DNA of 64,000 nucleotides. It comes from Blautia pseudococcoides. GTDB lineage: Bacteria > Bacillota > Clostridia > Lachnospirales > Lachnospiraceae. The position numbers and the translations under genes are program-made. The notes under the pieces are model-generated. The model worked only from the letters and a program-made list of their open reading frames with translations. It ran no database searches and had not been told where the DNA came from. Where the stretch lies: positions 4,552,501 to 4,616,500 of the forward strand of contig NZ_CP015405.2 in NCBI RefSeq assembly GCF_001689125.2, written 5' to 3'. Shown piece by piece: positions 36,353-46,436 of the stretch. The first letter of the stretch is position 1, and every line of letters starts with the position of its first letter.

Positions 36353-38023
36353 TCACCTTATGCTCCCATTCTTCCCCCAAATAAGCCGAAACGTACTCCC
36401 CTCACCAACTACACTATCCAGTTCCACCTGCGCCCCCAGATAAGCCGCCCCGTGCTTTACGATCGACAGCCCAAGCCCGGTTCCGCCGATTTCTTTAGAA
36501 TGGCTCTTATCCACTCTGTAAAACCGTTCAAACACCCTGGCCTGATCCGCGATGGGGATTCCGATTCCGGTATCTGCTACAGATATACTGACCGTGTTCT
36601 TTCCGTTCAGCACAGTGATCGTCACTTTCCCGTCCGGATGGTTATACTTAATGGCATTGTCACACAGATTGTACAACACTTCCTCCAAGATCGGCTTTGT
36701 AGTGGCAAGCACTGCATGTTCCCCTTCCAGAAAAAGTGAAACCTGCCTGCGTTTGGCCGGCTCCCGCAGCCGTTCCAGGGTCTCCTTCGCCAGCGTATAA
36801 AAGTCTGTCTCCTCCTTTTGATACGGAAGACAGCCTTCATCAAGCTGCGATATTTTAATAACATCGCCAACCAAAGCGATCAGCCGCTGGGCTTCATCGA
36901 AAATTTTTCCTGCAAATTTATTGATGTCCTCAGGTTTCACAAATCCGTCCTGAATGATCTCCGCAAATCCGGAGATAGAGGTAAGAGGTGTCTTTAATTC
37001 ATGTGACACATTGGCAGTAAATTCACGCCTCAGGTTTTCCCTCTGGATTTTCTCAGTTATGTCAACCAATAACAGCACTGCGCCTGTCACTTCCTTATCT
37101 CGCAGCACAGGATTGGCAATGACCTGACAGAAATTCTCCCCTATCTGCAGGTTGGATGAAGTATGTTTGCCGGACAGAACCACATCCACAGTCTGCTGGA
37201 AGGGTTCGCTTCTGTTCAGCGCCAGAACACTGGCGTGTGCCTGTGCTTCCGTGGCGTCCAGCAGGTGCAGGGCGCTGGAATTGTAGGAGAGAAGATCCGT
37301 CTGCGCGTCAATGACTAAAAGACCCTCGCTCATATTTTCAGTGATAATGGAAAATTCCTGCTGCTGCCTTCTGGCATCCGAGAGCTGTCTGCGGATGGTG
37401 CGCTGCTGTTTGTTGATCTTAGTGAGCAGCGGGGAAATCTCATCATAGGCCTCTGTGCGCTCAGGTTCGTCCAGATCCAGGCTGTTGATAGGTGAGACGA
37501 TCTTTTTGGAAATCCTGGCAGCAAAGAGGGCGGAGAGTACCACCATCATGAGCAGCACATACAGCATAGGCTGAACCAGTTCTCCGATAAGTGCTGCAAC
37601 CGTATACTGGGTGCTGGAAACACGGAGGATCTGGCCGTTTTCCAACTGTTTCGCATAATAAATGGTTTTTTCCGCAAGGGTATCGGACTGGCGGGTGGCC
37701 TTTCCGGTGCCCTTTAATTTCGCTGCGATCACTTCCTGACGGTCAGCGTGGTTTTCCATACCGGAAGCCTCAGCCTTGTTGTCAAAGAGAACGGTGCCGT
37801 CCCCGGCGATCAAAGTGACTCTGGCGGATTCCACAGGAAGCTTATCCAGGGCAGAGATGCCCATGTTCTCCACAGAGATAGCCAGATATGCAGTCTCAGA
37901 CTTCAACTCTTTTTCAATCTGGCTGCCGAAATAGTGATATAAAATGCCCATAATGAAACCCAGTCCGATGACCAGCACCAGAGCCGATACAAGCATTATG
38001 GAGCGGAAGATTCGTTTTGTCAT
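36353..38023 (-). CDS. phoR: Phosphate-responsive sensor histidine kinase
   Basis: A 556-residue kinase. TM1 at about 8-29, an extracytoplasmic domain to about 150, TM2 at about 153-170, a short HAMP-like linker, a PAS domain (EFSIITENMSEGLLVIDAQT onwards), HisKA with His341 in FTANVSHELKTPLTSISGF, and HATPase_c with NAIKYNHPDG, DTGIGIP and GTGLGLSIVKHG. It overlaps phoB by 4 nt and closes the pst-pho operon. The layout is that of PhoR of Gram-positive bacteria, which phosphorylates PhoB/PhoP when phosphate is scarce. Confidence 0.92.
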   Translation of the reverse strand: MTKRIFRSIMLVSALVLVIGLGFIMGILYHYFGSQIEKELKSETAYLAISVENMGISALDKLPVESARVTLIAGDGTVLFDNKAEASGMENHADRQEVIAAKLKGTGKATRQSDTLAEKTIYYAKQLENGQILRVSSTQYTVAALIGELVQPMLYVLLMMVVLSALFAARISKKIVSPINSLDLDEPERTEAYDEISPLLTKINKQQRTIRRQLSDARRQQQEFSIITENMSEGLLVIDAQTDLLSYNSSALHLLDATEAQAHASVLALNRSEPFQQTVDVVLSGKHTSSNLQIGENFCQVIANPVLRDKEVTGAVLLLVDITEKIQRENLRREFTANVSHELKTPLTSISGFAEIIQDGFVKPEDINKFAGKIFDEAQRLIALVGDVIKISQLDEGCLPYQKEETDFYTLAKETLERLREPAKRRQVSLFLEGEHAVLATTKPILEEVLYNLCDNAIKYNHPDGKVTITVLNGKNTVSISVADTGIGIPIADQARVFERFYRVDKSHSKEIGGTGLGLSIVKHGAAYLGAQVELDSVVGEGSTFRLIWGKNGSIR

Positions 38024-38697
38024 GGGGTTATTCCTCCAATTTTATAGCCTACGCCCCGCACCGTTTTGATACAGTCACCTGCATTTCCCAGCTTTTGCCG
38101 CAGGGTCCGGACGTGGACGTCAATGGTCCGGCTCTCCCCGTCAAATTCATATCCCCAGATGCGGTCTAAAAGCTGTGCTCTGGTGAATACGGTTTCCTGT
38201 TCGGACAGAAGCAGGCAGAGCAGTTCAAATTCTTTTAAAGTCAGGATGATCTCCTCACCGTCCACCCGCACAATGTGCCGTGAGGGGCAGACGTAGAGGG
38301 AGCCGAGGCGGTATTCCAAAATCTTTTCCTGCTCCTGGCTGCGGCGCAGCAGGGCACGGATGCGGGAAATCAGCTCCATCATCCGGAAAGGTTTTGGAAT
38401 ATAGTCGTCGGCTCCGTTGTCCAGGCCCAGTACCGTGTCATATTCGCTCCCCTTGGCAGTCAGCATGATGACCGGAAGCTTTTTGGTATCTCTGGATGTG
38501 CGGAGCTTTTTTAAAATGCTCAGTCCATCTTCCTCCGGAAGCATAATATCCAGAAGGACCAGAGAGGGGACCCCTGTAGCTATGGCCTCCCAAAAATCAG
38601 AAGGCCGCGCAAACCCCTCAGCCTCCAGTCCCTGGCTGTTCAGTGTGTAAGTGACCAGCTCCCGGATATTTTCATCGTCCTCTACAAGATAGATCAA
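38020..38697 (-). CDS. phoB: Phosphate regulon response regulator (OmpR family)
   Basis: A 225-residue OmpR/PhoB regulator. The receiver carries the acidic pair in YLVEDDENI and the phosphorylated Asp in LVLLDIMLP, with the switch lysine in IPKPF; the winged-helix DNA-binding domain (LTLKEFELLCLLL, FTRAQLLDRIWGYEFDGESR, TIDVHVRTLRQKLG) follows. A TTG at 38697 is chosen because GAGGTG overlaps the phoU stop and sits 6 nt away; the ATG at 38724 lies inside phoU and has no site. In Firmicutes often named phoP. Confidence 0.9.
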   Translation of the reverse strand: MIYLVEDDENIRELVTYTLNSQGLEAEGFARPSDFWEAIATGVPSLVLLDIMLPEEDGLSILKKLRTSRDTKKLPVIMLTAKGSEYDTVLGLDNGADDYIPKPFRMMELISRIRALLRRSQEQEKILEYRLGSLYVCPSRHIVRVDGEEIILTLKEFELLCLLLSEQETVFTRAQLLDRIWGYEFDGESRTIDVHVRTLRQKLGNAGDCIKTVRGVGYKIGGITP

Positions 38698-38707
38698 TTT
38701 ATTCACC

Positions 38708-39379
38708 TCATTCTTTTTCGGCATCCAGATGATGTTCGTCGCTCTGGTGGATGCCTGTTATGGAATACTGTACCCATTCGGCCACATTCACTGCGTGGTC
38801 ACCGATACGCTCAAAGTATTTGGCAGCCATGAGGATATCCAGGGCTGCCCTGGGGTCGGCATTTCTTTTCTGGATCAGCTCCAGAAGCTCTCCCTTTACT
38901 TTGTTGAAGAGGTCATCCACAATATCATCGGAGATGACTACGGATCCTGCCAGCTCCAGGTCATTTTTTACAAAGGCATCTACGCTTAAGGTAACCATAC
39001 GGATGGTGGCTGCTGCCATGTTATGGATCTGTACTTTGCTGCTGATGCTGCTTCTGACAATGTAGGGAGCCAGGTCCGCGATATCCGCTGCCTGGTCACC
39101 GATCCGCTCCAGGTCCGATATCATTTTAAGCGCGGCGGATATGATCCTCAGATCACGGGCTACGGGCTGCTGCTGGAGAAGAAGCCGCATACAGATATTT
39201 TCAATCTCACGTTCCTTCTCGTCAATCTCGCCCTCCATGGCAGCTACTTTTTTTACCACCTCCGGCTCCGGTTCATCCAGTGCCTGTGCGGCCAGGGTGA
39301 TGGCCTGCTCGCACAGGCTTCCCATTTTGATCAGCTCCACATGAAGCTGTTCTAACTGTTTATCAAATCTTGTGCGCAT
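38708..39379 (-). CDS. phoU: Phosphate transport regulator PhoU
   Basis: A 223-residue all-helical protein of two three-helix bundles, each with the metal-binding E(D)xxxD pattern (AKYFERIGDHAVNVAEW in the second, MISDLERIGDQAADIADLA in the first). PhoU links the Pst transporter to PhoR and dampens phosphate uptake and signalling. The ATG at 39379 follows AGGAAGG; the TTG at 39388 is too close to that site. Confidence 0.92.
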   Translation of the reverse strand: MRTRFDKQLEQLHVELIKMGSLCEQAITLAAQALDEPEPEVVKKVAAMEGEIDEKEREIENICMRLLLQQQPVARDLRIISAALKMISDLERIGDQAADIADLAPYIVRSSISSKVQIHNMAAATIRMVTLSVDAFVKNDLELAGSVVISDDIVDDLFNKVKGELLELIQKRNADPRAALDILMAAKYFERIGDHAVNVAEWVQYSITGIHQSDEHHLDAEKE

Positions 39380-39380
39380 A

Positions 39381-40139
39381 TCAACCAAACCTTCCTGTAA
39401 TATAGTCCTCAGTCCGTTTATCCTGAGGCATTGAGAATATCTGTTCCGTCTCTCCGTATTCCACGATCTCTCCCAGCAGGAAAAATGCGGTTTTGTCGGA
39501 AATACGGGCTGCCTGCTGCATGTTGTGGGTTACCATGACAATGGTATAATCCTTCTTCAGCTCCACAGCCAGGTCTTCGATCTTGGATGTGGATATAGGG
39601 TCAAGTGCGGATGTGGGTTCATCCATGAGAAGGACCTCCGGCTGAACCGCCAGCGCCCGGGCGATACAGAGCCTCTGCTGCTGCCCTCCGGACATGCCCA
39701 GGGCGTTCTGCTTCAGACGGTCTTTGGTTTCATCCCAGATGGCTGCATTCCGCAGGGATCTTTCCACGATATCATCCAGCTTTGCCTTGGAATGGACACC
39801 ATGGGTGCGGGGGCCGAAGGCGATATTGTCGTAAATACTCATAGGGAAGGGATTGGGCTTCTGGAACACCATACCGACTCTTTTTCTGAGCAGGTTTACA
39901 TCCATTTTACCGTAAATATCCTCCCCATCCAGAAGGATGCTTCCATCTATGCGGCATCCCTCAACCAGGTCATTCATGCGGTTCAGGGATTTGAGGAGTG
40001 TGGATTTTCCGCAGCCTGAGGGACCGATGAACGCGGTGATTTTATTTTCAGGTATCTTTAAGTTTATGTTTTTCAGCGCCTTGAAATCGGTATAATATAA
40101 GTCCAGGCTGCTGATGGATATCTTTTCCGTATTGTTCAT
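39381..40139 (-). CDS. pstB: Phosphate ABC transporter ATPase
   Basis: A 252-residue ATPase that powers the Pst phosphate importer. Walker A is GPSGCGKST, the signature is [16 protein letters not shown], Walker B is [12 protein letters not shown] and the H-loop is [15 protein letters not shown]. The gene sits between pstA and phoU. The 30-bp gap from pstA holds a hairpin ATAACTG...CAGTTAT; no strong ribosome site is visible, so expression may rely on coupling or on that structure. Confidence 0.94.
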   Translation of the reverse strand: MNNTEKISISSLDLYYTDFKALKNINLKIPENKITAFIGPSGCGKSTLLKSLNRMNDLVEGCRIDGSILLDGEDIYGKMDVNLLRKRVGMVFQKPNPFPMSIYDNIAFGPRTHGVHSKAKLDDIVERSLRNAAIWDETKDRLKQNALGMSGGQQQRLCIARALAVQPEVLLMDEPTSALDPISTSKIEDLAVELKKDYTIVMVTHNMQQAARISDKTAFFLLGEIVEYGETEQIFSMPQDKRTEDYITGRFG

Positions 40140-40169
40140 TTTACATTCTATAACTGTTCCATACAGTTA

Positions 40170-41033
40170 TTATACTCCCTTCGTCAGTTTTTTTGCCAGT
40201 GTGCCGGAGATCCAGTTGATGACCAACACAAGCAGAAGCAGTATGACAGATACAGCGTAGGCCTGATCCATATACAGCCCCTCTCTGGAGAGATTGTACA
40301 TATGGACAGCCAGTGTGGAGCCTGAGGACATAACGCTTGAGGGTACCTCAGCCACAGCTCCGGCTGTATAGATCAAGGCGGCTGTCTCACCCACGATCCT
40401 GCCTACTGCCAGAATAACGCCTGCCAGGATACCGGGGACGGCACTTGGCAGCACGATCTTGAAGACCGTGCGCAGCTTTCCGGCGCCAAGGCCGAAGCTT
40501 CCCTCGCGAAAAGAATCAGGGACAGATTTCAAGGCTTCCTCCGTAGTGCGCATGATGAGGGGAAGGATCATAATGGACAGCGTCAGGGCGCCGGCCAGCA
40601 GGGAATATCCCCACTTCAGGGTAGTTACAAAGAAAAGAGCGCCGAACAGTCCGTATACAATGGAAGGTATGCCGGAAAGCGTCTCTGTGGTAAGCCGGAT
40701 GATCTCCACAAATTTGTTGCCCCGTTTGGCGTATTCCACCAGATATATGGCGGAAAAAATGCCGAGTGGGACGGCGATCAGGAGTGATAAGAATGTGATG
40801 ATCAGGGTGTTGATAATAGAAGGCATCATGGATGCATTCTCGGATGTATAGGTCCAGGCAAAAAGGCCGGGATTCAGGTTGGGAACCCCGTTTATTAAAA
40901 TATAGGCAACCAGGAAAAAAAGGACGGCAAAGGTAACGGCAGTGCAGAGCATGACCAGCAGCATAAGGAGAAAGGAGCCGGGTGCCCGTTTATATTCTTT
41001 TAGCTTCTGCCCAAGATATTCTTTATTATGCAT
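40170..41033 (-). CDS. pstA: Phosphate ABC transporter permease PstA
   Basis: A 287-residue permease with about six helices. The EAA loop can be read as ALKSVPDSFREGSFGLGAGK followed by LRTVFKIVLPSAVPGI. The first helix is LLVMLCTAVTFAVLFFLVAYIL. Start at MHNKEYL is supported by GGAGGAACC and it overlaps the end of pstC by 8 nt. It pairs with PstC to form the membrane channel. Confidence 0.93.
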   Translation of the reverse strand: MHNKEYLGQKLKEYKRAPGSFLLMLLVMLCTAVTFAVLFFLVAYILINGVPNLNPGLFAWTYTSENASMMPSIINTLIITFLSLLIAVPLGIFSAIYLVEYAKRGNKFVEIIRLTTETLSGIPSIVYGLFGALFFVTTLKWGYSLLAGALTLSIMILPLIMRTTEEALKSVPDSFREGSFGLGAGKLRTVFKIVLPSAVPGILAGVILAVGRIVGETAALIYTAGAVAEVPSSVMSSGSTLAVHMYNLSREGLYMDQAYAVSVILLLLVLVINWISGTLAKKLTKGV

Positions 41034-41904
41034 GGCGGTTCCTCCGATTGAGCAGGGCAACGCAGAAGTTGATCAGCAGGATGAAGACAAAGAGTACAAC
41101 ACCTGTGGCGATGAGAGCTTCCCTGTGCAGGTCTGCGGCATAGCCCATTTCCAAAACGATATTGGCGGTCATGGTGCGGACACCTCTTAAGATCCCTCTC
41201 GGCATTCTGGGCTGGTTGCCTGCGATCATGACCACTGCCATAGTCTCACCGATGGCACGGCCGATCCCCAGCACCACACCGGCTATGACACCCGATTTTG
41301 CTGCGGGAAGGACAATGGCGAAAATACTTCTCTCATGTGTGGCTCCCAGTGCCAGAGCGCCCTCATAATACGTGCGGGGAACAGACCGCAGCGCGGATTC
41401 GCTGACACCGATGATGGTGGGCAGGATCATGATACCCAGAAGAATGGAGGCAGTGAGCATACTGTTTCCGTTGCCTTCTCTAAAAAGGCTGCGGATGAGA
41501 GGTACCAGTACCACAAGACCGAAAAATCCGTATACCACGGAGGGGATTCCCGCCAGCAGTTCTGTGGCTGATTTCAGAAACGGATAAATTTTTTTCGGAC
41601 AATACTCAGCCATGAAGACGGAAGTCAGGATGCCCACGGGCACGCCTATCACAATGGCTCCGGCCGTCACATAAATACTTCCCATGATCATGGGGAAAAT
41701 GCCGAAAATATTGTTGCCCGGTTTCCAGCGTTCACCAAGAAGAAAATCGAAAAGGCCGATCTCTTTCATGGCAGGTATACCGTTTACAAAAAGGAAGAGA
41801 CATATTAATACAACTGCAAATATAGATGCGCAGGCAGCTATAAAAAAGACTGCCTGCATTGCTTGTTCTTTATGCTTATTTTGCTTTGTGAAATAATTTT
41901 TCAT
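41026..41904 (-). CDS. pstC: Phosphate ABC transporter permease PstC
   Basis: A 292-residue permease. QAVFFIAACASIFAVVLICLFLFVNG is the first helix, and the EAA loop is ALRSVPRTYYEGALALGATH followed by ERSIFAIVLPAAKSGV. The start at MKNYFTK follows GAGG at 8 nt. It lies 63 bp after pstS in the same operon. Confidence 0.93.
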   Translation of the reverse strand: MKNYFTKQNKHKEQAMQAVFFIAACASIFAVVLICLFLFVNGIPAMKEIGLFDFLLGERWKPGNNIFGIFPMIMGSIYVTAGAIVIGVPVGILTSVFMAEYCPKKIYPFLKSATELLAGIPSVVYGFFGLVVLVPLIRSLFREGNGNSMLTASILLGIMILPTIIGVSESALRSVPRTYYEGALALGATHERSIFAIVLPAAKSGVIAGVVLGIGRAIGETMAVVMIAGNQPRMPRGILRGVRTMTANIVLEMGYAADLHREALIATGVVLFVFILLINFCVALLNRRNRHA

Positions 41905-41967
41905 GTTATAAACCTCGGTCATAAGTGATGACGAAAAGGAAGAATTCAGGTATCGGAACCGTTAGGA

Positions 41968-42921
41968 TCAAAGCGCTTCATCCCAGGCCAGAGCATCTCC
42001 GGTGAAGATGGATCTTACCTGCTCGGAGGTCATTTCATCGGTAGGATTGTCATTGTTGACAATAACGGCAATACCGTCCAGGGCAATGACTGTGGGGGTG
42101 AGACCTGCGTCCAGCTCGGAGTCTTTCAGCTCTCTGGAAGCCATTCCGATATCACAGACACCGTCAATAGCGTTCTGCATACCTGTGGTGGAATCACTTG
42201 TCTGGATTTCAATCTCCACCTTGCTGTTGGCATCCGCATAAGCTTCTTTTAGTTTTTCCATAACAGGTGATACGGAGGAAGAACCTGCCACTACCACTTT
42301 GCCGGAAGCTCCGTTTGATGTGTAGGCCTCTGGGTTATCCAGGGGAATATAATTGTTGTCAGCTACAACAGCCTGGCCTTCCTTGCTCAGGATATAGTTT
42401 ATAAAATCCTGTGCGGCTTCGCTTGCATCTTCTTTCACTGCAATGTTAAACGGTCTGGAAATTTTGTAAGTTCCGGCTTTGATGTTTTCTGCTGTGGCTT
42501 CTGTTCCGTCAATCTTCAGAGCTTTTACCGTATCGTTTAAAGAGCCGAGAGAAATATAGCCGATACTGTACTCGTTCTGTGCCACGGAGGACATCATGAC
42601 AGAAGTGCTGTTGGTGATGTTAGCCTCCTCTGTAGTCATATCCATTTTTTCTCCGTCTACTTCCTCCTCAATGCCGAAGAGTTCTACAAATGCACCACGT
42701 GTACCGGAGCCGTCCTCTCTGGACACTACGGTAATGTCATTGCTGCTGTCCCAGTCACCGCTTTTGTCATCCTTTGAACTGCTGTCTGTATCAGCTTTAT
42801 CGGCAGTGGATTCCGTGCCTTGGTTTGTGTCTTTTGTGCTTCCTGCATCTTCATTTGCACCGCAGGCTGCCAGTCCTAATACCATCACTCCGGCGAGTAA
42901 AATTGCTGCTGATCTTTTCAT
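41968..42921 (-). CDS. pstS: Phosphate-binding lipoprotein PstS
   Basis: A 317-residue lipoprotein. The signal peptide ends in the lipobox LGLAAC with Cys20; a Ser/Thr/Asp-rich linker follows (about 21-57), typical for surface lipoproteins. The body has two phosphate-binding halves with VVSREDGSGTRGAFVEL and VVAGSSSVSPVMEKLKEAYAD plus SDSTTGMQNAIDG. It seems to be circularly arranged: the DGSGTRGAF half comes first and the SSSVSP half second, the reverse of the E. coli protein, which starts with the GASFPAP/GSSV type motif. Head of the pst-pho operon. Confidence 0.9.
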   Translation of the reverse strand: MKRSAAILLAGVMVLGLAACGANEDAGSTKDTNQGTESTADKADTDSSSKDDKSGDWDSSNDITVVSREDGSGTRGAFVELFGIEEEVDGEKMDMTTEEANITNSTSVMMSSVAQNEYSIGYISLGSLNDTVKALKIDGTEATAENIKAGTYKISRPFNIAVKEDASEAAQDFINYILSKEGQAVVADNNYIPLDNPEAYTSNGASGKVVVAGSSSVSPVMEKLKEAYADANSKVEIEIQTSDSTTGMQNAIDGVCDIGMASRELKDSELDAGLTPTVIALDGIAVIVNNDNPTDEMTSEQVRSIFTGDALAWDEAL

Positions 42922-43012
42922 GTTTTGATCTCCTTTTTCCTCGAATTATCTAATGTATTGTTTTCATGCAACTGGTACGTCCTCGTTACAAGCTTCAGTA
43001 TATATGGGGAAC

Positions 43013-43090
43013 GTTAAATACAAAATCTCACTTTTGTTAAATGTAAGTAAAGTTAAATAGGATTGATCTTTTAATTGTTAAATGTTAAAG
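43013..43090 (-). promoter_or_regulatory. Candidate Pho box array upstream of pstS
   Basis: The word GTTAAA(T/G) occurs five times (43013, 43036, 43052, 43077, 43084), reading as (A/C)TTTAAC on the minus strand towards pstS. PhoP/PhoB of Firmicutes binds TTAACA-like direct repeats about 11 bp apart; the words fit but the spacing (23, 16, 25, 7) is irregular. Confidence 0.5.
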
Positions 43091-43219
43091 GTCCTATAAA
43101 GTCTATCATTACAGAAAATGCAAAATCCATACCAAATCCATACCACTTCCATATTTTTTCTATACTTTTTCCTGCTATAGTTATCTCATAATAAGAATTT
43201 GTATAGGGAAAGGGAGAGA

Positions 43220-44255
43220 GGATACATAAACAGAGCAGCATTGGCAGTCAAATACTTAACACGCAGAAAATCACGTGCATGTTTCATACTGGTTGTGTTT
43301 TTTGTGATAAATATAATGGCGTTTACTATCCGATCCATTAGGGAGGCCGCCAATGATGCTTTAGCCGGCCTGGAACAAAAGCCGGCGGACTGCTTTTATC
43401 TTGATCCGCGATATGAGATGGACCAAAATACCGTCCGGGCTGAAGATCTGAACATATCCATTTCCCATAATAAAGGATCAGAGGTCACAGATGCCATAAA
43501 GGAAATGTACCCCTTGGTATTGCTTGTGATCTTTGCCGCTTCTGCTGCTATAGCGGTTATCTATTCAAAGCATATCGCCAAGCCCATGGTGGAAATAAGT
43601 AATATTGCCCGGCGAATGGAAAAGCTGGACAAAACACTGAAGGAGATAGAGGGAGCCAACAGTAAACTCAAATCGGATATGGAAAAAGAAAGAGTGCAGG
43701 CCAAGCAGCGCTCTGACTTTTTTATGTCTATTTCACATGAGTTGAAAACGCCCCTTACCATTCTGAAAGGCGGGACGGAGGGTATGCTGCAGAACTTAGC
43801 TCCCTTCCACAACCGGGATAAATATCTTTTACATTCCATGCAAGTCATAGAAACAATGGAAAAAATGATCAAAGATATCTTGGCAGCGGCACGGACGCAG
43901 ATGATCCATCATGACGGGGGAATGCGTTCTGCTGATATTGGAGAAATAACTATGGATATCATCCAGTTCAGCCATTGTCCATTCTGCGGAGGGCTCTTCT
44001 GTTTATATCACAACAAAATCATGGGGATCAGAATGTGTTCTGACTGTGAAGAATGTAAACAGTTCCATACCGGACGAAGAAATCCGCCACGTTTTTGAGC
44101 CTTTCTACAAAGTAGATAAATCCCGTACAGGGAACGGAACAGGCTTAGGGCTGTATATCGTAAAATCGTTTTTGGAATATCATGACTTCCGGTTCAGCAT
44201 TGCAAATCAGGAAAGCAGCGTGGTATTTACCATTGTGATGCCCTTAAGTGTATGA
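43220..44255 (+). pseudogene. Chimeric pseudogene: FtsX-like permease start joined to a broken histidine kinase
   Basis: The first 45 or so residues (AALAVKYLTRRKSRACFILVVFFVIN and on) read like the start of an FtsX/MacB-type ABC permease. From about residue 60 the text becomes a sensor kinase: short extracytoplasmic part, LVLLVIFAASAAIAVIYSKHIAKPM with a HAMP segment, and HisKA with SISHELKTPLTILKGGTEG. The frame breaks up after AARTQM; the kinase C-terminus resumes in another frame at about 44046 (EIRHVFEPFYKVDKSRTGNG, then TGLGLYIVKSF) and ends at 44253-44255. Most of HATPase_c including the N box is missing. At least one fusion deletion and one frame loss are needed. Confidence 0.7.
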
Positions 44256-44276
44256 GGTTCTTCCAATATAAAAAAG

Positions 44277-44304
44277 CCGGGAAAGCCGTTTAAGGCTTTC
44301 CCGG
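44277..44304. terminator. Bidirectional terminator between the kinase pseudogene and the V-ATPase operon
   Basis: A perfect 11-bp stem CCGGGAAAGCC / GGCTTTCCCGG with a 6-nt loop, flanked by an A-run and AAAAAT. Confidence 0.8.
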
Positions 44305-44335
44305 AAAAATACCGCGAAGTGTGATCTCTATTATG

Positions 44336-44956
44336 CTACCCTTTATGCTGCATCCGTTTGATGACCTTCAGCCGGGTGAATTCTTCCCTCTCTTTTTCCT
44401 CCAGTGCATTGGAAATAGATTTTGTCAAATCCTCAAATTTGGGGATCGTGATATTTTTCAGCGCATTGGCGCGCTTCTGTGTTTTCTTAATGTTGATAGC
44501 CAGCCGGTAGGCGGAATTTTCTACCATGGACAGGCGGATGGTGAGCTGCTTTACCTTCTCAAAGGCCGCTTTTGCTTCATCCAGGGAGGCTTTGGTGCCG
44601 TAGAAGGCATAGGTGGGTGCACCTGAAGCCGGGTCAGACTGCACCAGGGGGATCTCCGTTCCCATGACGCTTCTGGTCTTGATGCGGATAGAGTCCTCCA
44701 CAGGTACGGTGCGGGATATCTCCTGTACATAGCTGATGCCGATCTCCATGTTGGCCTTCTGGAGTGCTGCATAGGCGGTGCGGAAGGTGATATCGATCTG
44801 GTCCTGGATATCCTTGGCCTGGTCGATCAGGTCCATCAGCTCACGGATGAGGATATTTCTCTTTTTGTCCATCAGGTCAAAGCCCTGTCTGGACAGAGCC
44901 AGGGAATTTTTTGCTAATATAAGATTACCTTTGGTTGGAAAGGTATTTGGATCCAT
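44336..44956 (-). CDS. atpD: V-type ATPase subunit D
   Basis: A 206-residue coiled-coil protein forming the central rotor stalk inside the A3B3 head. FPTKGNLILAKNSLALSRQG at the N-terminus and the C-terminal helix ending near RTQKRANALKNI are typical of the D family. GGGTGATG site upstream. Last gene of the ATPase operon. Confidence 0.92.
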   Translation of the reverse strand: MDPNTFPTKGNLILAKNSLALSRQGFDLMDKKRNILIRELMDLIDQAKDIQDQIDITFRTAYAALQKANMEIGISYVQEISRTVPVEDSIRIKTRSVMGTEIPLVQSDPASGAPTYAFYGTKASLDEAKAAFEKVKQLTIRLSMVENSAYRLAINIKKTQKRANALKNITIPKFEDLTKSISNALEEKEREEFTRLKVIKRMQHKG

Positions 44957-45035
44957 AACATCACCCTTTCTATAAAGACTTTGCTGTAAAGCCTTCGGGC
45001 TTCACAGCAGCGGCTGCCTGACTGCGGCCATTTTC

Positions 45036-46424
45036 TTATGCGTCCTCTTCCAGAGGATGATAATACTGGTCCAGAATCTTGGTGTCAATACGGTCCAGCT
45101 CGTCTCTGGGAATCATACCTAACAGTTTCCAGCCCAGATCAAGGGTTTCCTCAATGCTCCGGTTCTCATCCGGTCTCTGGCCTACAAAGTCATGTTCAAA
45201 GGCATCTCCGAATCTCAAATATTTTTTATCCAGCGGTGAAAGCTCATCCTCACCGATAACGGATGCCAGTGCCCTTGCATCTCCCACTTTAGCGTAACAG
45301 GAGAAAAGCTGGTTGGCTACATCCTGATGGTCACCTCTTGTGTAGCCCTCACCGATACCGTCCTTCATAAGCCTGGACAGGGAAGGCAGTACATTGATAG
45401 GGGGATAGACAGCCTGCCCGTGAAGCTGCCGCTCCAATACGATCTGGCCTTCCGTGATGTAGCCTGTAAGGTCAGGGATCGGATGTGTGATATCATCATT
45501 GGGCATGGTTAGGATCGGGATCTGTGTGACAGAGCCGGTCCCGCCTCTTACAATGCCGGCGCGCTCATACAAAGTTGCCAGCTCACTGTACAGATATCCG
45601 GGATAACCCTTTCTGGAAGGGATCTCCCCTTTTGAGGAGGAAACCTCACGCATGGCCTCCGCAAAGGAGGTGATATCGGTCAGGATAACAAGAATATGCA
45701 TTCCTTTTTCAAATGCCAGATACTCCGCGGCGGTCAGGGCCACTTTCGGGGTGATCAGCCGTTCCACAACCGGGTCATTTGCCAGGTTCAGGTACATGAC
45801 CACATGGTCTGCAACACCGCTCTCCTCAAAGGTGCGGCGAAAAAATTCAGCCACGTCATATTTGACACCCATGGCGGCAAACACGATAGCGAATTTTTCA
45901 TTGCTGTCTCCCCCAAGGGAGGCCTGCTGTACGATCTGGGCTGCCAACTGGTCATGGGGAAGGCCGTTTCCGGAGAAAATGGGCAGCTTCTGTCCCCTGA
46001 TCAGGGTAGTCAGGCCGTCAATGGCTGAGATACCGGTCTGGATATAGTTACGTGGATACTCCCTGGTCACAGGGTTAAGGGGAAGCCCGTTGATGTTGGA
46101 GCGGACCTCCGGCATGACAGGGCCAAGGCCGTCAATGGGTTTTCCGATACCATTGAAGGTTCTTCCCAGGATATCGGAGGAAAGCTCCACCTCCATGGGA
46201 TGGCCTGTGAGCTTTGTGTGGGTGTTCAGAAGGGACATGTTTTCCGTGCCCTCAAACACCTGGATGACTGCTTTGTCTTCATATATTTCAACAATCCGGC
46301 CCAGCTTTCTGGAGCCGTCGTCCACCTTGAACTCTACAATTTCATCAAAGGAGGCATCGCGCACGCCCTCCAGCACAACCAGAGGTCCATTGATTTCGCT
46401 CAAGCCGAGATATTCAATTGCCAT
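45036..46424 (-). CDS. atpB: V-type ATPase subunit B
   Basis: A 462-residue non-catalytic nucleotide-binding subunit. It has [14 protein letters not shown] in place of a canonical P-loop, as expected for B, then FVIV-type AAMGV and [38 protein letters not shown], and a C-terminal [13 protein letters not shown] block. AAGGAGG precedes the ATG. Alternates with three A subunits in the catalytic ring. Confidence 0.94.
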   Translation of the reverse strand: MAIEYLGLSEINGPLVVLEGVRDASFDEIVEFKVDDGSRKLGRIVEIYEDKAVIQVFEGTENMSLLNTHTKLTGHPMEVELSSDILGRTFNGIGKPIDGLGPVMPEVRSNINGLPLNPVTREYPRNYIQTGISAIDGLTTLIRGQKLPIFSGNGLPHDQLAAQIVQQASLGGDSNEKFAIVFAAMGVKYDVAEFFRRTFEESGVADHVVMYLNLANDPVVERLITPKVALTAAEYLAFEKGMHILVILTDITSFAEAMREVSSSKGEIPSRKGYPGYLYSELATLYERAGIVRGGTGSVTQIPILTMPNDDITHPIPDLTGYITEGQIVLERQLHGQAVYPPINVLPSLSRLMKDGIGEGYTRGDHQDVANQLFSCYAKVGDARALASVIGEDELSPLDKKYLRFGDAFEHDFVGQRPDENRSIEETLDLGWKLLGMIPRDELDRIDTKILDQYYHPLEEDA

Positions 46425-46436
46425 GATCGTTCCTCC

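Noticed and set aside
36074..36443. Short plus-strand frames ahead of phoR
   Set aside because: No ribosome sites, no recognisable family, and partly antisense to phoR.
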